Shown here one piece after another: positions 54,523 to 62,515 of a stretch of DNA of 64,000 bases (positions are counted from its first letter, which is position 1; each line of letters begins with the position of its first letter). Location of the stretch: assembly GCF_000227685.2 (NCBI RefSeq), contig NZ_CP007029.1, forward strand, positions 1,648,501 to 1,712,500, read 5' to 3'. The notes beneath the pieces were generated by a model that saw nothing but the letters and a program-made list of their open reading frames with translations, searched no databases and was not told the DNA's origin. Made by a program: the position numbers and the translations under genes. Origin of the DNA: Thioalkalivibrio paradoxus ARh 1 (lineage in GTDB: Bacteria; Pseudomonadota; Gammaproteobacteria; Ectothiorhodospirales; Ectothiorhodospiraceae).

Positions 54523-55358
54523 CCGGCGCAGAGTTCCCGTAAACCCTCGAGCGCCGGCTGCAGCATTGGGGAATCGCTGTCGAGCGCGTAGACCGCGTAG
54601 GCCGGGAGGCTGAAGCGGGGGCTTCCCGGCGGGATGAACAGCTCTCCGGCGGCGATCCGTGGCGCGGCCATGCGTTCGGGAACGAAGCAGGAGCCGCCGT
54701 TCTCGAGAATGATCTGCAGCCCCAGCCAGCCGATGTTCGCGGTCAATGCCGGCCGTTCGGTGTCGGGGTAGCTCGCGCTGTGCTGCGCGAAGAACGCCGG
54801 CCCCCAGTCGACGTGCACGTAGTGCTCGTCAAGCTCGCGTTGCTCCGGATCCGTGCTCAGCAGCACCAGAGTCTCGTCGAACAGGTGCTCGACGTGGAGG
54901 CCGGGGCTGTGCTGCGGGGTGTACATCAGTGCGAGGTCCAGCGTCCCCTCCACCGCTCGGCGCATCAGGTCTTCCTCGAAGCCGATCTCGGTGCGGATCG
55001 AGAGGTCGGGGGCGATCCGGCGCATGTGCCCGACCCAGGCCGGCAGAAAGCCTTCCCAGAGAGCGATGCGCGCGCCGATGCGGATCGAGCTGGTGAATCG
55101 GCTGGGCAGCCCCACGTCGTGCCGCGCCTGCTCCAGCGTCAGCAACATCGCCTTGGCGTGGCGCAGCAGCCGGCGCCCGGCGGGTGTCAGCGTCGCGCCC
55201 GAGCGGTTGCGAACGAACAGCCGGACGCCGAGATACTGTTCCAGCCCCTGGATCCGGGTACTGACGGTGGACTGGGTGACATGCAGCCGCGAGGCGGCAT
55301 CGACGAAGCTGCCGTGCGCGGCGACCGCGAGAAAAGTCCGGATCTGTTCGGTTTCCAT
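54516..55358 (-). CDS. LysR-family transcriptional regulator
   Basis: A 280-residue regulator. The N-terminal winged helix-turn-helix spans residues 1-60 (TFLAVAAHGSFVDAASRLHVTQSTVSTRIQGLEQYLG). The C-terminal effector domain starts near 90 (SIRIGARIALWEGFLP) and includes GTLDLALMYTPQ. GGAGGACCTCA immediately before the ATG at 55358 fixes the start. It is divergent from the CBS-HPP operon across 580 bases, which may be its target. No ligand can be assigned. Confidence 0.9.
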   Translation of the reverse strand: METEQIRTFLAVAAHGSFVDAASRLHVTQSTVSTRIQGLEQYLGVRLFVRNRSGATLTPAGRRLLRHAKAMLLTLEQARHDVGLPSRFTSSIRIGARIALWEGFLPAWVGHMRRIAPDLSIRTEIGFEEDLMRRAVEGTLDLALMYTPQHSPGLHVEHLFDETLVLLSTDPEQRELDEHYVHVDWGPAFFAQHSASYPDTERPALTANIGWLGLQIILENGGSCFVPERMAAPRIAAGELFIPPGSPRFSLPAYAVYALDSDSPMLQPALEGLRELCAGY

Positions 55359-55938
55359 TGAGGTCCTCCGCTCGACTTCTGCGTCAACGATCGCCGCGAT
55401 CGTTGCGACCGCGCAGTAACCAGGCCGGCCGCGTGACGTGTTGATCGCGCCCATCCCTTGATCGCCGGGAGGCATCCTGCCGTTCGCCAAACCGCCGCCC
55501 GCCGGTACAAGATCCACGCCCGACGGATAGTGCAGAACCGCGAAGGGAGTCGATGCGCGGCATTCGTATTCGTGGCGCAATGATATCGGGAAACGCGATC
55601 GAGGCACCTGTTGAGGTGCGCTTGCCGCTGTCTAACTCGGGACGACGTGTCGCGGAGGGATCGTGTGAGCCCCGACATCGGTCACGTGACTCCGGACTGC
55701 GCACGGGTCCGATCCCCATGATTCGCCGGACTTTAAATCGGATTTGTCGATAATAAATACAGATAAAATTCGTTTGTCATGTTCAATAGTGGCCGATATC
55801 CTGAGCGCCACAGGAGGAAATGGTCGTCGACGTGGTGGGCCCCGCTGACCGCTTCGTACCCCGGCAGCCCGAGCGCAGTGCCGCGCGGGGAGGTCCGCAG
55901 CCGCCGGCCCCTCCATTCCGCCTGCGATCGGAATCGAC
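55359..55938. other. Divergent regulatory region between LysR and CBS genes
   Basis: No credible gene was found in 580 bases. An AT-rich island at 55730-55790 (ACTTTAAATC..., then GATAATAAATACAGATAAAATT) stands out in GC-rich surroundings. It is the likely promoter and regulator-binding zone for the CBS-HPP operon. I could not place -35 and -10 elements with correct spacing. Confidence 0.5.
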
Positions 55939-56547
55939 ATGACGCACGAGAACTACGAGCTTCCCAGGCAGACACCGATCGGTCTCTCTGACGAGGACAT
56001 CCGGGCGGCGATGCACGAGATTCCCGGCTACCTCGACATCAGCATGGGGGACTTCCGCGAGCTGTATCACCACGCGTTCCGGCATGCACTCGAGCGTCTG
56101 GCAGGTTACACCACGGCGGGGCAGATGATGGTGCCCGCGACCTGGACGGTCAGCCCCCACATGCTGCTGGACGAGGTCATTCACGGCATGGCGGAGCGGG
56201 CGCTGAAGGGGCTTCCGGTGCTTGATGACAGGCGCCGTGTCGTCGGGGTGCTGACCGAGACGGATCTGCTGCGTCATTTCGGCGCGACCACGTTCACGCA
56301 GTTTCTGCACCGGTTCGTGGCCGACTCCGACACGCTGGAGCACTCGCTGCACGAGACGCCGGTGTCCGCGATCATGACCCGTCCGGCGATCACTGTCGAG
56401 GTCGATGCGCGCTTCAGCCGGATCGTCGAGCAGTTTCACCGGAAACACTCCAACCGGCTTCCGGTGGTGGATCGGAATGGCGTGCTGATGGGCGTGCTTT
56501 CGAGGAAGGATTTCATCCACGCCTTCCACCTGGAGGGCCTGGTATGA
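55939..56547 (+). CDS. Tandem CBS-domain protein
   Basis: A 202-residue protein with an N-terminal segment of about 55 residues (EIPGYLDISMGDFRELYHHA) and a pair of CBS domains (about 59-115 and 141-197; GLPVLDDRRRVVGVLTETDLLRHF and RLPVVDRNGVLMGVLSRKDFI). CBS pairs sense adenine nucleotides or related ligands. It overlaps the HPP gene by four bases, and HPP and CBS domains are fused in many bacteria. A regulatory role for HPP transport is therefore likely. Confidence 0.9.
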   Translation: MTHENYELPRQTPIGLSDEDIRAAMHEIPGYLDISMGDFRELYHHAFRHALERLAGYTTAGQMMVPATWTVSPHMLLDEVIHGMAERALKGLPVLDDRRRVVGVLTETDLLRHFGATTFTQFLHRFVADSDTLEHSLHETPVSAIMTRPAITVEVDARFSRIVEQFHRKHSNRLPVVDRNGVLMGVLSRKDFIHAFHLEGLV

Positions 56548-57083
56548 ACTACTGGCGCAAGATGCTCGGGACCACCCGGGGCAGCCTGCCGCGGGTCTCC
56601 AATGCCGAGGTGTTCTGGTCCTGGTGCGGAGCCTTCATCGGGATCGCGGCGGTTGGACTGGTGCACCAGCAGTTCTTCGACGGCACTGCCTACCTGCTGA
56701 TGATCAGCTCCTTCGGTGCGTCGGCCGTACTGCTGTTCGGGGCACCGCGAAGCCCGCTGGCGCAGCCCCGCAACCTGGTCGGCGGGCACCTGCTGTCGGC
56801 ATTGATCGGTGTTGCCGCGTTCAAGCTACTGGGAGGCCAGATCTGGCTCGCCGAGGCGGGCGCGGTGGCGACCGCGATCGCGGCAATGCACCTGACGCGC
56901 ACGCTGCACCCGCCGGGCGGGGCGACGGCCCTGCTCGCGGTGATGGGAGGCGAACAGGTCCACAGCCTCGGATTCCTGTTCGTACTGCTTCCGGTGGCCG
57001 CAGGCGCGCTGATCCTGCTCGCCGTGGCCGTGCTGTTCAACAATCTGCCCAAGACCCGGCGTTATCCCGAGGTCTGGCTGTAA
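56544..57083 (+). CDS. HPP family membrane protein
   Basis: A 179-residue protein with four to five membrane helices and the family signature His122-Pro-Pro in TLHPPGGATALLAVMG, together with SSFGASAVLLFGAPRSPLAQPRN. Some HPP proteins transport nitrite in chloroplasts and cyanobacteria (established there). Proximity to narXL and narK makes nitrite or nitrate movement plausible. The ATGA overlap with the CBS gene indicates coupled expression. Confidence 0.9.
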   Translation: MNYWRKMLGTTRGSLPRVSNAEVFWSWCGAFIGIAAVGLVHQQFFDGTAYLLMISSFGASAVLLFGAPRSPLAQPRNLVGGHLLSALIGVAAFKLLGGQIWLAEAGAVATAIAAMHLTRTLHPPGGATALLAVMGGEQVHSLGFLFVLLPVAAGALILLAVAVLFNNLPKTRRYPEVWL

Positions 57084-57101
57084 CGACAAGGAGAACATGA
57101 C

Positions 57102-57458
57102 ATGCGCCGTCTGCGCCGATCCAGCCGCAACCCGACATCCGGCGATCCGGTCATCGACCGCCAGAACCAGGCGTTGTCGCGGATCCTGTTCGACATGGGC
57201 GACGAGCTCCGCGCGACCGAACACTGCCAGGACATGAACGAGTTCTACGACGACCTCGTGGACCTGGCCGAGCAGCGTTTCGACGCAGCGGCGGCTGGCA
57301 CCCTCGACGTTCCCGAGGCCGACGAAGAGATCCGGGAGTTTCTCGCCGAGCGCATGCCGTTGCCCGCCCGCGACGGACCCGCCTGCCGCGACTGCGGGCT
57401 GTGCGAGAAGCTCGAGGATCGGGTCTGCGCATGGCTTCCGGAAACAGTGGCCGCCTGA
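57102..57458 (+). CDS. Cys-rich hypothetical protein (degenerate hemerythrin-like N-terminus)
   Basis: A 118-residue protein. The N-terminus (DPVIDRQNQALSRILFDMGDEL) resembles the first helix of bacteriohemerythrin, where H is replaced by N22. Otherwise iron ligands are not obvious. The C-terminus has C95xxCxxC101 and Cys109, a possible Fe-S or Zn site. AAGGAG lies eight bases before the ATG at 57102, and the gene follows HPP by 18 bases, so it belongs to the same operon. I do not recognise a named family; the hemerythrin likeness is tentative. Confidence 0.65.
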   Translation: MRRLRRSSRNPTSGDPVIDRQNQALSRILFDMGDELRATEHCQDMNEFYDDLVDLAEQRFDAAAAGTLDVPEADEEIREFLAERMPLPARDGPACRDCGLCEKLEDRVCAWLPETVAA

Positions 57459-57560
57459 GAGTGCAGCAGGTCAGGGATCCATGTCCATGCCGGACACGCC
57501 AGCGATCCCTGCATTGATTCGACACAACAGAATTCGACACCCCAGCGATAGGAGGCCGAC

Positions 57561-57899
57561 ATGGCAACCGAGACGATCGAAAGAGCCTACGTGACCGACG
57601 AAGAGGGTTACCTCGTCGATCCGGAGTCCTGGACGCCCGAAGTGGCGGAGCAGTTCGCCGAGCAGGAGGGCATCGCGCTCAGCGACGAGCACTGGGCGGT
57701 GATCCGCTTCATCCGCGAGTACTACGACGAGCACCAGATCGCGGTGGACGCGCGCTTCGTGATCAAGTTCCTCGACGAGGAATTCGGCTACGGCGCCAAG
57801 GCCCACAATCATCTGTTCAAATTGTTCCCCTACGGCTACGTGAAGCAGGCCTGCCGGATCGCCGGCATGCGCCGCCCGCGCGCCTGGAGCACCGGCTGA
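57561..57899 (+). CDS. DsrC/TusE-family sulfur relay protein with a single C-terminal-arm Cys
   Basis: A 112-residue DsrC/TusE-like protein. Signature segments are DEEGYLVDPESWTPEVAE, EGIALSDEHWAVIRFIREYY and FKLFPYGYVKQACRIAGMRRP. DsrC has two arm cysteines and TusE keeps only the penultimate one. Here the upstream one is present (Cys98) and the C-terminal one is replaced by Trp/Ser, so a DsrC trisulfide is not possible. AGGAGG before the ATG at 57561 supports translation. It lies about 100 bases after the Cys-rich protein. A regulatory or single-thiol sulfur-carrier role is possible. Confidence 0.87.
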   Translation: MATETIERAYVTDEEGYLVDPESWTPEVAEQFAEQEGIALSDEHWAVIRFIREYYDEHQIAVDARFVIKFLDEEFGYGAKAHNHLFKLFPYGYVKQACRIAGMRRPRAWSTG

Positions 57900-57933
57900 G
57901 ACTCGCATTTGCCGCCCCACACGAGTCCCCGCT

Positions 57934-58264
57934 GTAGGGCGGAAGAGGCCGAAGGCCGTCATCCGCCATCCGCCATCCGGGCGTTGGGAGTGGCACGGAT
58001 GTTCGGGTTTCGGCACGCGCCGACCGGCGGATGACGCTGCGCTTTTCCGCCCTACAGATCGCCACGGCAAGGTAGGGCGGAAGAGGCCGAAGGCCGTCAT
58101 CCGCCATCCGCCATCCGGGCGTTGGGAGTGGCACGGATGTTCGGGTTTCGGCACGCGCCGACCGGCGGATGACGCTGACGCTTTTCCGCCCTACAGATCG
58201 CCATGGCAAGGGAGGGCGGAAGAGGCCGCAGGCCGTGATCCGCCATCCGGGGTTTTCCGCCCTT
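57934..58264. repeat. Palindromic repeat copies C and D as a 138-bp tandem duplication, plus a partial copy
   Basis: Copy C (57934-58055) and copy D (58072-58194) begin GTAGGGCGGAAGAGGCCGAA and end TTTTCCGCCCTAC. They, and the 16 bases linking them, are identical apart from one inserted base and one substitution, giving a tandem period of 138 bases. A third, partial copy (58210-58264) follows with GAGGGCGGAAGAGGCC. Open frames across this block are produced by the repeat and are not genes. It fills the gap between the DsrC-like gene and narL. Confidence 0.9.
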
Positions 58265-58298
58265 GGTAGGCCGCGCGGGTGGTGGCGCGGTTACCGCG

Positions 58299-58991
58299 TC
58301 AGCGTGGCCGCTGCTGCTCGACCATCCATACCGCGGCTTCGACGCGCGAGCGCAGGTTCAGCTTGCGCAGCAGGTTTTTCACATGCACCTTCACCGTGCC
58401 CTCGGTGATGTCGAGGTTGCGGGCGATGTGCTTGTTGCTCAGGCCGTCGGCGATCTGGTTCAGGATTTCCATCTCGCGTTCGGTCAGCCCGGCCCGTTCC
58501 AGCGGCGTGGGCTCGTGCTCCCGGCGCACGGCCCGCGCGAGATGCTCAGTGAGCCCTTCGCTCAGCACCAGGTGACCCTCGAGCACCTGGCGCAGGCGGT
58601 CGAGCAGGTCCTCGGGCTCCATGTCCTTCAACAGGTAGCCGGACGCACCAGCCCGCAACGCCTCGACCAGGTCCTCCTCGCGGTCGGAGACGGTCAGCAT
58701 TACGATACGCACAGCCGGGTCGGCCTGGTGCAGCCGCCGGAGCGTTTCGAGCCCATCCATCTCGACCATGTTCAAATCGAGCAGGACGAGGTCCGGCTTG
58801 ATCTCGTTTACCCGGCGCAGACCCTCCGCGCCGGAGCTGGCCTCGGCGACGACCTGGAAGCCGGTGCCTGGCTCCAGCAGTTCACGCGCGCCTTTCCGGA
58901 ACAACGGGTGATCGTCGATGATCACCACCCGGGCGTCTGTTCTGGGCTCGTCAGGATTGGGACCGGGCTTTGGGGAGTCTGATGGGTTCAT
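58299..58991 (-). CDS. narL: Nitrate/nitrite response regulator NarL
   Basis: A 230-residue NarL/FixJ response regulator. The receiver domain starts VVIIDDHPLFRKGARELL, the phospho-acceptor is Asp72 in LVLLDLNMVEMDG, and the conserved Lys lies in ASGYLLKD. The LuxR-type helix-turn-helix is LTEREMEILNQIADGLSNKHIARNLDITEGTVKVHVKNLL near the C-terminus. It starts at 58991 inside the last codons of narX, a 41-base overlap, so the pair is coupled. Confidence 0.95.
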   Translation of the reverse strand: MNPSDSPKPGPNPDEPRTDARVVIIDDHPLFRKGARELLEPGTGFQVVAEASSGAEGLRRVNEIKPDLVLLDLNMVEMDGLETLRRLHQADPAVRIVMLTVSDREEDLVEALRAGASGYLLKDMEPEDLLDRLRQVLEGHLVLSEGLTEHLARAVRREHEPTPLERAGLTEREMEILNQIADGLSNKHIARNLDITEGTVKVHVKNLLRKLNLRSRVEAAVWMVEQQRPR

Positions 58992-60891
58992 CCGTCGTGT
59001 TCTCGTTCAAGGGTTCAGTGTGGGCCGCCGCAAGTGCCGCCGGCTCGAACAGCACGGCTACGATGGTGCCTCCGCCGGAACGCGGCAGGATCTCGAGTTC
59101 TCCGTCCAGGTTTCGTGCGCGCTCGCGCATGATCGTGAGGCCGTAATGGCCGTGTTTCCCGGCAGGCTCGGGCATGCCGCGGCCATCGTCCTCGATCATC
59201 ACCCGTATCCGGCCGTCGGGCAGGGTATCGAGGCCGACGGTCGCCGCGTGCGCCCCGGAATGCTTGATCACGTTCGAAAGCGCTTCGCGCACGATCTGCA
59301 GCACGTGGATTTCCTCGTTCACCCCGATCTGCCCATCCGCCACTCGGTTGTGCAGCCGGATCGACAGTTCCCCGCGGTCAGCGAACTCGCGCACCGTTGC
59401 CTCGAGGACCCGGTTCAGGCCCTGTTCGTCCATGCGGATGCGGAACGTGGTCAGCAGTTCGCGCAGCTCGCCGTAAGCACTGTTCAACCCCTTGCGAAGG
59501 TCGCGCAGCGTAGACTCCATCTGGAACTCGCGCCCCGGGGTCTTCAGCATTCCCTGCAGGCGGCTCACTTGGATCTTCATATACGTCAGCGCCTGAGCGA
59601 GCGAGTCGTGCAGCTCACGCGCGATGGTCGCGCGTTCCTCCAGCAGCGCCAGGCGGTTCAGCTGATCCGCGCGGTGTTGCCGGCCGATCGCGGTCCCGAG
59701 GTGCTGCGCGACGCCCTCGGCGAGCTGGATTTGCCAGGGCTCGAGGTTCACACCGTCCGGTACCTGCATCCGAAGCAGACCGTGGATCCGGTCACCGTCC
59801 CTTAGCGGCACGCTGAGCACGCGCCCGGTGTCGGCCGAGCTACGGGGCCGGTTGAGCCGGGTGCGCCCGTCGTCCAGGCAGTTCTGGCAGGACTCCAGGG
59901 TACAGAACACCGGACCGCTCCCGGGCGCGGTGTCCGATGTCGCCATGCGAAAGCCCTTGCGGCCGTCGGGCTCGACGACGCAGACGCTGCCCGCACCCAG
60001 CCCGAGAAACCGCTCGAGCTCCCGCAGCGTGCGCGAATAACTGGCGTCCGCGAGACTGGCATCGTGCAGGTGCATCAGCGACCGGTACATCAGCTCCAGC
60101 GAGCGGTTGCTGCGTTCCAGCGCTCCGGTCTTTTCGCGCACCCGTGTCTCGAGGTCCTCATAGGTCTGCGATAGGTCCCGGGCCATAAGGTTGAAGGTCG
60201 CACCGAGCTGACCGAGCTCGTCGTCTCCCGTGTGCCGGATGCGCCAGCCGAAATCACGCCTGCGCACTGCCTCGGCGGCGCGCAGCAGGGCGCGCAGCGG
60301 CTGCAGCACTTCGGTGCGCACGAAGTACATCGTGATGAAGATCACGACCAGCGTCAGGAACAGCGACATCCCCTGTGTGAAGCGCAGCAACTGCACCTTC
60401 GACTCGGTCTTCTGCTCCAGGTGGCGCACGAGGTCATCGATCAGCACCACGAACGCGTCCATCTCCTGTCTCAGGGGGCCCAGCTGCTCGGCATCGGGCG
60501 GCTGGTCCAACGCTGCGACGACGCCCGGGCGGATGCGGTGCTCCCAGGTATGTCCCACCTTGTCGTAGACCTGGCGGGCCGGCTCGGACGTTCCGCGGGG
60601 CACGATGCGGGTCAACGCTTCGCCCAGGTACCGCGCTTCGAATCGGTCCAGCGCGGAAACGATCCTCAGCTTCCGTGCCTCCGCGCTTTCCACGCGCCGT
60701 TCCAGCAGCTCGGTGCTGATCATGTAGGTCTGCATGCGCAGCGCACCGGCACGGTTGATCGCCGTTGCCTCGCCGCGCAGGGTCTCGGCGATGATCACCG
60801 AGGTGACGATCCCGAAAAGCGCCAGCGCGGCGATCAGCGAGAACGCGAAGCCGAGGCGCAGCATCAGGGATCGATTCATGCCGTCAAACAT
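58951..60891 (-). CDS. narX: Nitrate/nitrite sensor histidine kinase NarX
   Basis: A 646-residue membrane sensor kinase. TM1 (about 11-35) is followed by the P-box AINRAGALRMQTY (45-56), the periplasmic nitrate-binding element. TM2 (about 174-191) leads to a HAMP domain, then a central region with a cysteine cluster (Cys304, Cys330, Cys335, Cys338), as in E. coli NarX. The H-box is RATIARELHDSLAQ with His428, and the HATPase has DDGRGMPEP. The start at 60891 has GGAGG four bases upstream; ATG at 60879 is an alternative. Phosphorylates NarL. Confidence 0.95.
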   Translation of the reverse strand: MFDGMNRSLMLRLGFAFSLIAALALFGIVTSVIIAETLRGEATAINRAGALRMQTYMISTELLERRVESAEARKLRIVSALDRFEARYLGEALTRIVPRGTSEPARQVYDKVGHTWEHRIRPGVVAALDQPPDAEQLGPLRQEMDAFVVLIDDLVRHLEQKTESKVQLLRFTQGMSLFLTLVVIFITMYFVRTEVLQPLRALLRAAEAVRRRDFGWRIRHTGDDELGQLGATFNLMARDLSQTYEDLETRVREKTGALERSNRSLELMYRSLMHLHDASLADASYSRTLRELERFLGLGAGSVCVVEPDGRKGFRMATSDTAPGSGPVFCTLESCQNCLDDGRTRLNRPRSSADTGRVLSVPLRDGDRIHGLLRMQVPDGVNLEPWQIQLAEGVAQHLGTAIGRQHRADQLNRLALLEERATIARELHDSLAQALTYMKIQVSRLQGMLKTPGREFQMESTLRDLRKGLNSAYGELRELLTTFRIRMDEQGLNRVLEATVREFADRGELSIRLHNRVADGQIGVNEEIHVLQIVREALSNVIKHSGAHAATVGLDTLPDGRIRVMIEDDGRGMPEPAGKHGHYGLTIMRERARNLDGELEILPRSGGGTIVAVLFEPAALAAAHTEPLNENTTDEPIRLPKARSQS

Positions 60892-61186
60892 TCTTCCTCC
60901 GGGCCCGGGGCGTGCCGGTCGCCAAGGGGATCCAGCGCAGGTGGCGCCGGGCGGGGTCTTCAGACATACCCATACCGGCTTCCCCGCGGCGGGAGGGCCT
61001 GGCGGGCCTCGAGCCGTTTCCATGGAGAATACCGCACATTCAATGTTTTGTAGGGTGTGAGAAGGGCTACTTACAAAGTCGTAACAGCGGAAGAACGGCG
61101 CAGGAAAGGTCCCCGGAGGCGCATTTACCGCTCCGTTTGCCGGGCGTAGAACGGGTTTCAGACCCAATCCGGATCGGGGGAAAACC
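60892..61186. promoter_or_regulatory. Divergent narX / narK1 promoter region
   Basis: This 295-base region separates narX from narK1. It has no gene. The stretch 61028-61080 (GAATACCGCACATTCAATGTTTTG...) is the least GC-rich part and is the probable promoter zone. No perfect FNR palindrome was found. A single NarL-type heptamer (TACCCAT at 60967-60973) occurs without a partner at the correct spacing. Confidence 0.45.
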
Positions 61187-62458
61187 GTGGCGACGCCCCG
61201 CTATCAGCAGATCTCCGTACTCACGATGAACACCCTGGCCTTCACGGTGTGCTTCGCCGTGTGGACCATGTTCTCGATCATCGGCATTCCGCTGAAGGAG
61301 GACCTCGGCCTTTCGGAAACCGAGTTCGGCATCCTGGTCGCGATGCCGATTCTGACCGGCTCGCTGATCCGCCTGCCGCTGGGCATGCTGACCGACAAGT
61401 TCGGCGCGCGCATCGTGTTCACGGTGCTGATGGCGGTCACCATTGTGCCGATCTGGATGGTTTCCACGCTGGAACAGTATTGGGCATTGCTGATCGCCGG
61501 GCTGTTCGTCGGCATGGCCGGAGGTTCGTTCGCAGTCGGCATCGCGGGCACCGCGCGCTGGTTCGAGAGGAAGAACCAGGGCTTTGCGATGGGCATCTTC
61601 GGTGCTGGCAACGCGGGTGCGGCGGTCACCAAGTTCGTCGCACCGACGCTGGTCGTGGCCTACGGCTGGACCATGGTGCCGCAGGTCTACGCGGTGGCAA
61701 TGGCGGTGATGGTGGTTCTGTACTGGTTCTTCACCTTCAAGGAGCCGGTCAGCCATCTGGTCGACAAGTCGGTGACGGTCCGCGAGCAGCTCGCCGCACT
61801 GAAGGACCCGAAGGTGTGGAAATACTGCCAGTACTACTCGCTGGTGTTCGGCGGCTACGTCGGCGTGTCGCTGTGGATGACCAAGTACTACATCAGCGAG
61901 TACGGCATCGGCATACAGGTCGCTGCGCTGCTCGCCGCGATCTTCGTGCTGCCCTCGGGCGTGATCCGGGCGCTGGGCGGCTGGCTGTCCGACCGCTTCG
62001 GCGCCCACAACGTCACCTGGTGGGTGATGTGGACCAGCCTGATCTGCCTGTTCTACATGGCCTATCCGCAGACCGAGCTGGCGATCCGCACGGTCGACGG
62101 CGGGACGCTGACCTTCAGCTTCGGCGGCGACATCTACCTCTTCACCCTGGCCCTGTTCGTGATGGGCATTGCCTGGGGCTTCGGCAAGGCTTCGGTGTTC
62201 AAGTACATCTCCGATGAGTATCCGCACAACATCGGTGTGATCTCCGGGATCGTCGGCCTGATCGGCGGGCTCGGCGGATTCCTGCTGCCGATCATGTTCG
62301 GGGCTCTCGTGGACATCTTCCAGTTCAATCAGATCGTCTGGTGGCTGCTGTTCGGGGCCACCGGGGTATCGCTGATCTGGATGTGGTGGACCGAGCGCAA
62401 GCCGCTGATCGCGGCGGCCGATGCCGCTGGCGTGCGCCGCCACGTATCGCGCGGGTGA
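61187..62458 (+). CDS. narK1: Nitrate transporter NarK1-type (MFS, NNP family)
   Basis: A 423-residue MFS transporter of the nitrate/nitrite porter family with 12 predicted helices. The motifs are GMLTDKFGARIVFTV and RALGGWLSDRFGAHN (cytoplasmic loops), GFAMGIFGAGNAG (nitrate signature 1) and GIVGLIGGLGGFLLPI (signature 2). It resembles the NarK1 half of the fused NarK1-NarK2 in Paracoccus, considered a proton/nitrate symporter. The start is GTG at 61187 with GGGGG upstream. narK2 follows after 57 bases. Confidence 0.93.
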   Translation: MATPRYQQISVLTMNTLAFTVCFAVWTMFSIIGIPLKEDLGLSETEFGILVAMPILTGSLIRLPLGMLTDKFGARIVFTVLMAVTIVPIWMVSTLEQYWALLIAGLFVGMAGGSFAVGIAGTARWFERKNQGFAMGIFGAGNAGAAVTKFVAPTLVVAYGWTMVPQVYAVAMAVMVVLYWFFTFKEPVSHLVDKSVTVREQLAALKDPKVWKYCQYYSLVFGGYVGVSLWMTKYYISEYGIGIQVAALLAAIFVLPSGVIRALGGWLSDRFGAHNVTWWVMWTSLICLFYMAYPQTELAIRTVDGGTLTFSFGGDIYLFTLALFVMGIAWGFGKASVFKYISDEYPHNIGVISGIVGLIGGLGGFLLPIMFGALVDIFQFNQIVWWLLFGATGVSLIWMWWTERKPLIAAADAAGVRRHVSRG

Positions 62459-62515
62459 TGACGACATCGGACAACGGTTTTTTCGCGAAACAGCGATTGA
62501 CAAGGGAGCCACGCA

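Noticed and set aside
57471-58209. Minus-strand frames with repeated peptide units near the DsrC-like gene.
   Set aside because: They translate the tandem palindromic repeat and run antisense to the DsrC-like gene; no start signals or domains.
60967-60973. TACCCAT, a perfect NarL heptamer in the narX-narK1 gap.
   Set aside because: A single degenerate heptamer is expected by chance in about 300 bases, and no partner in 7-2-7 arrangement was found.
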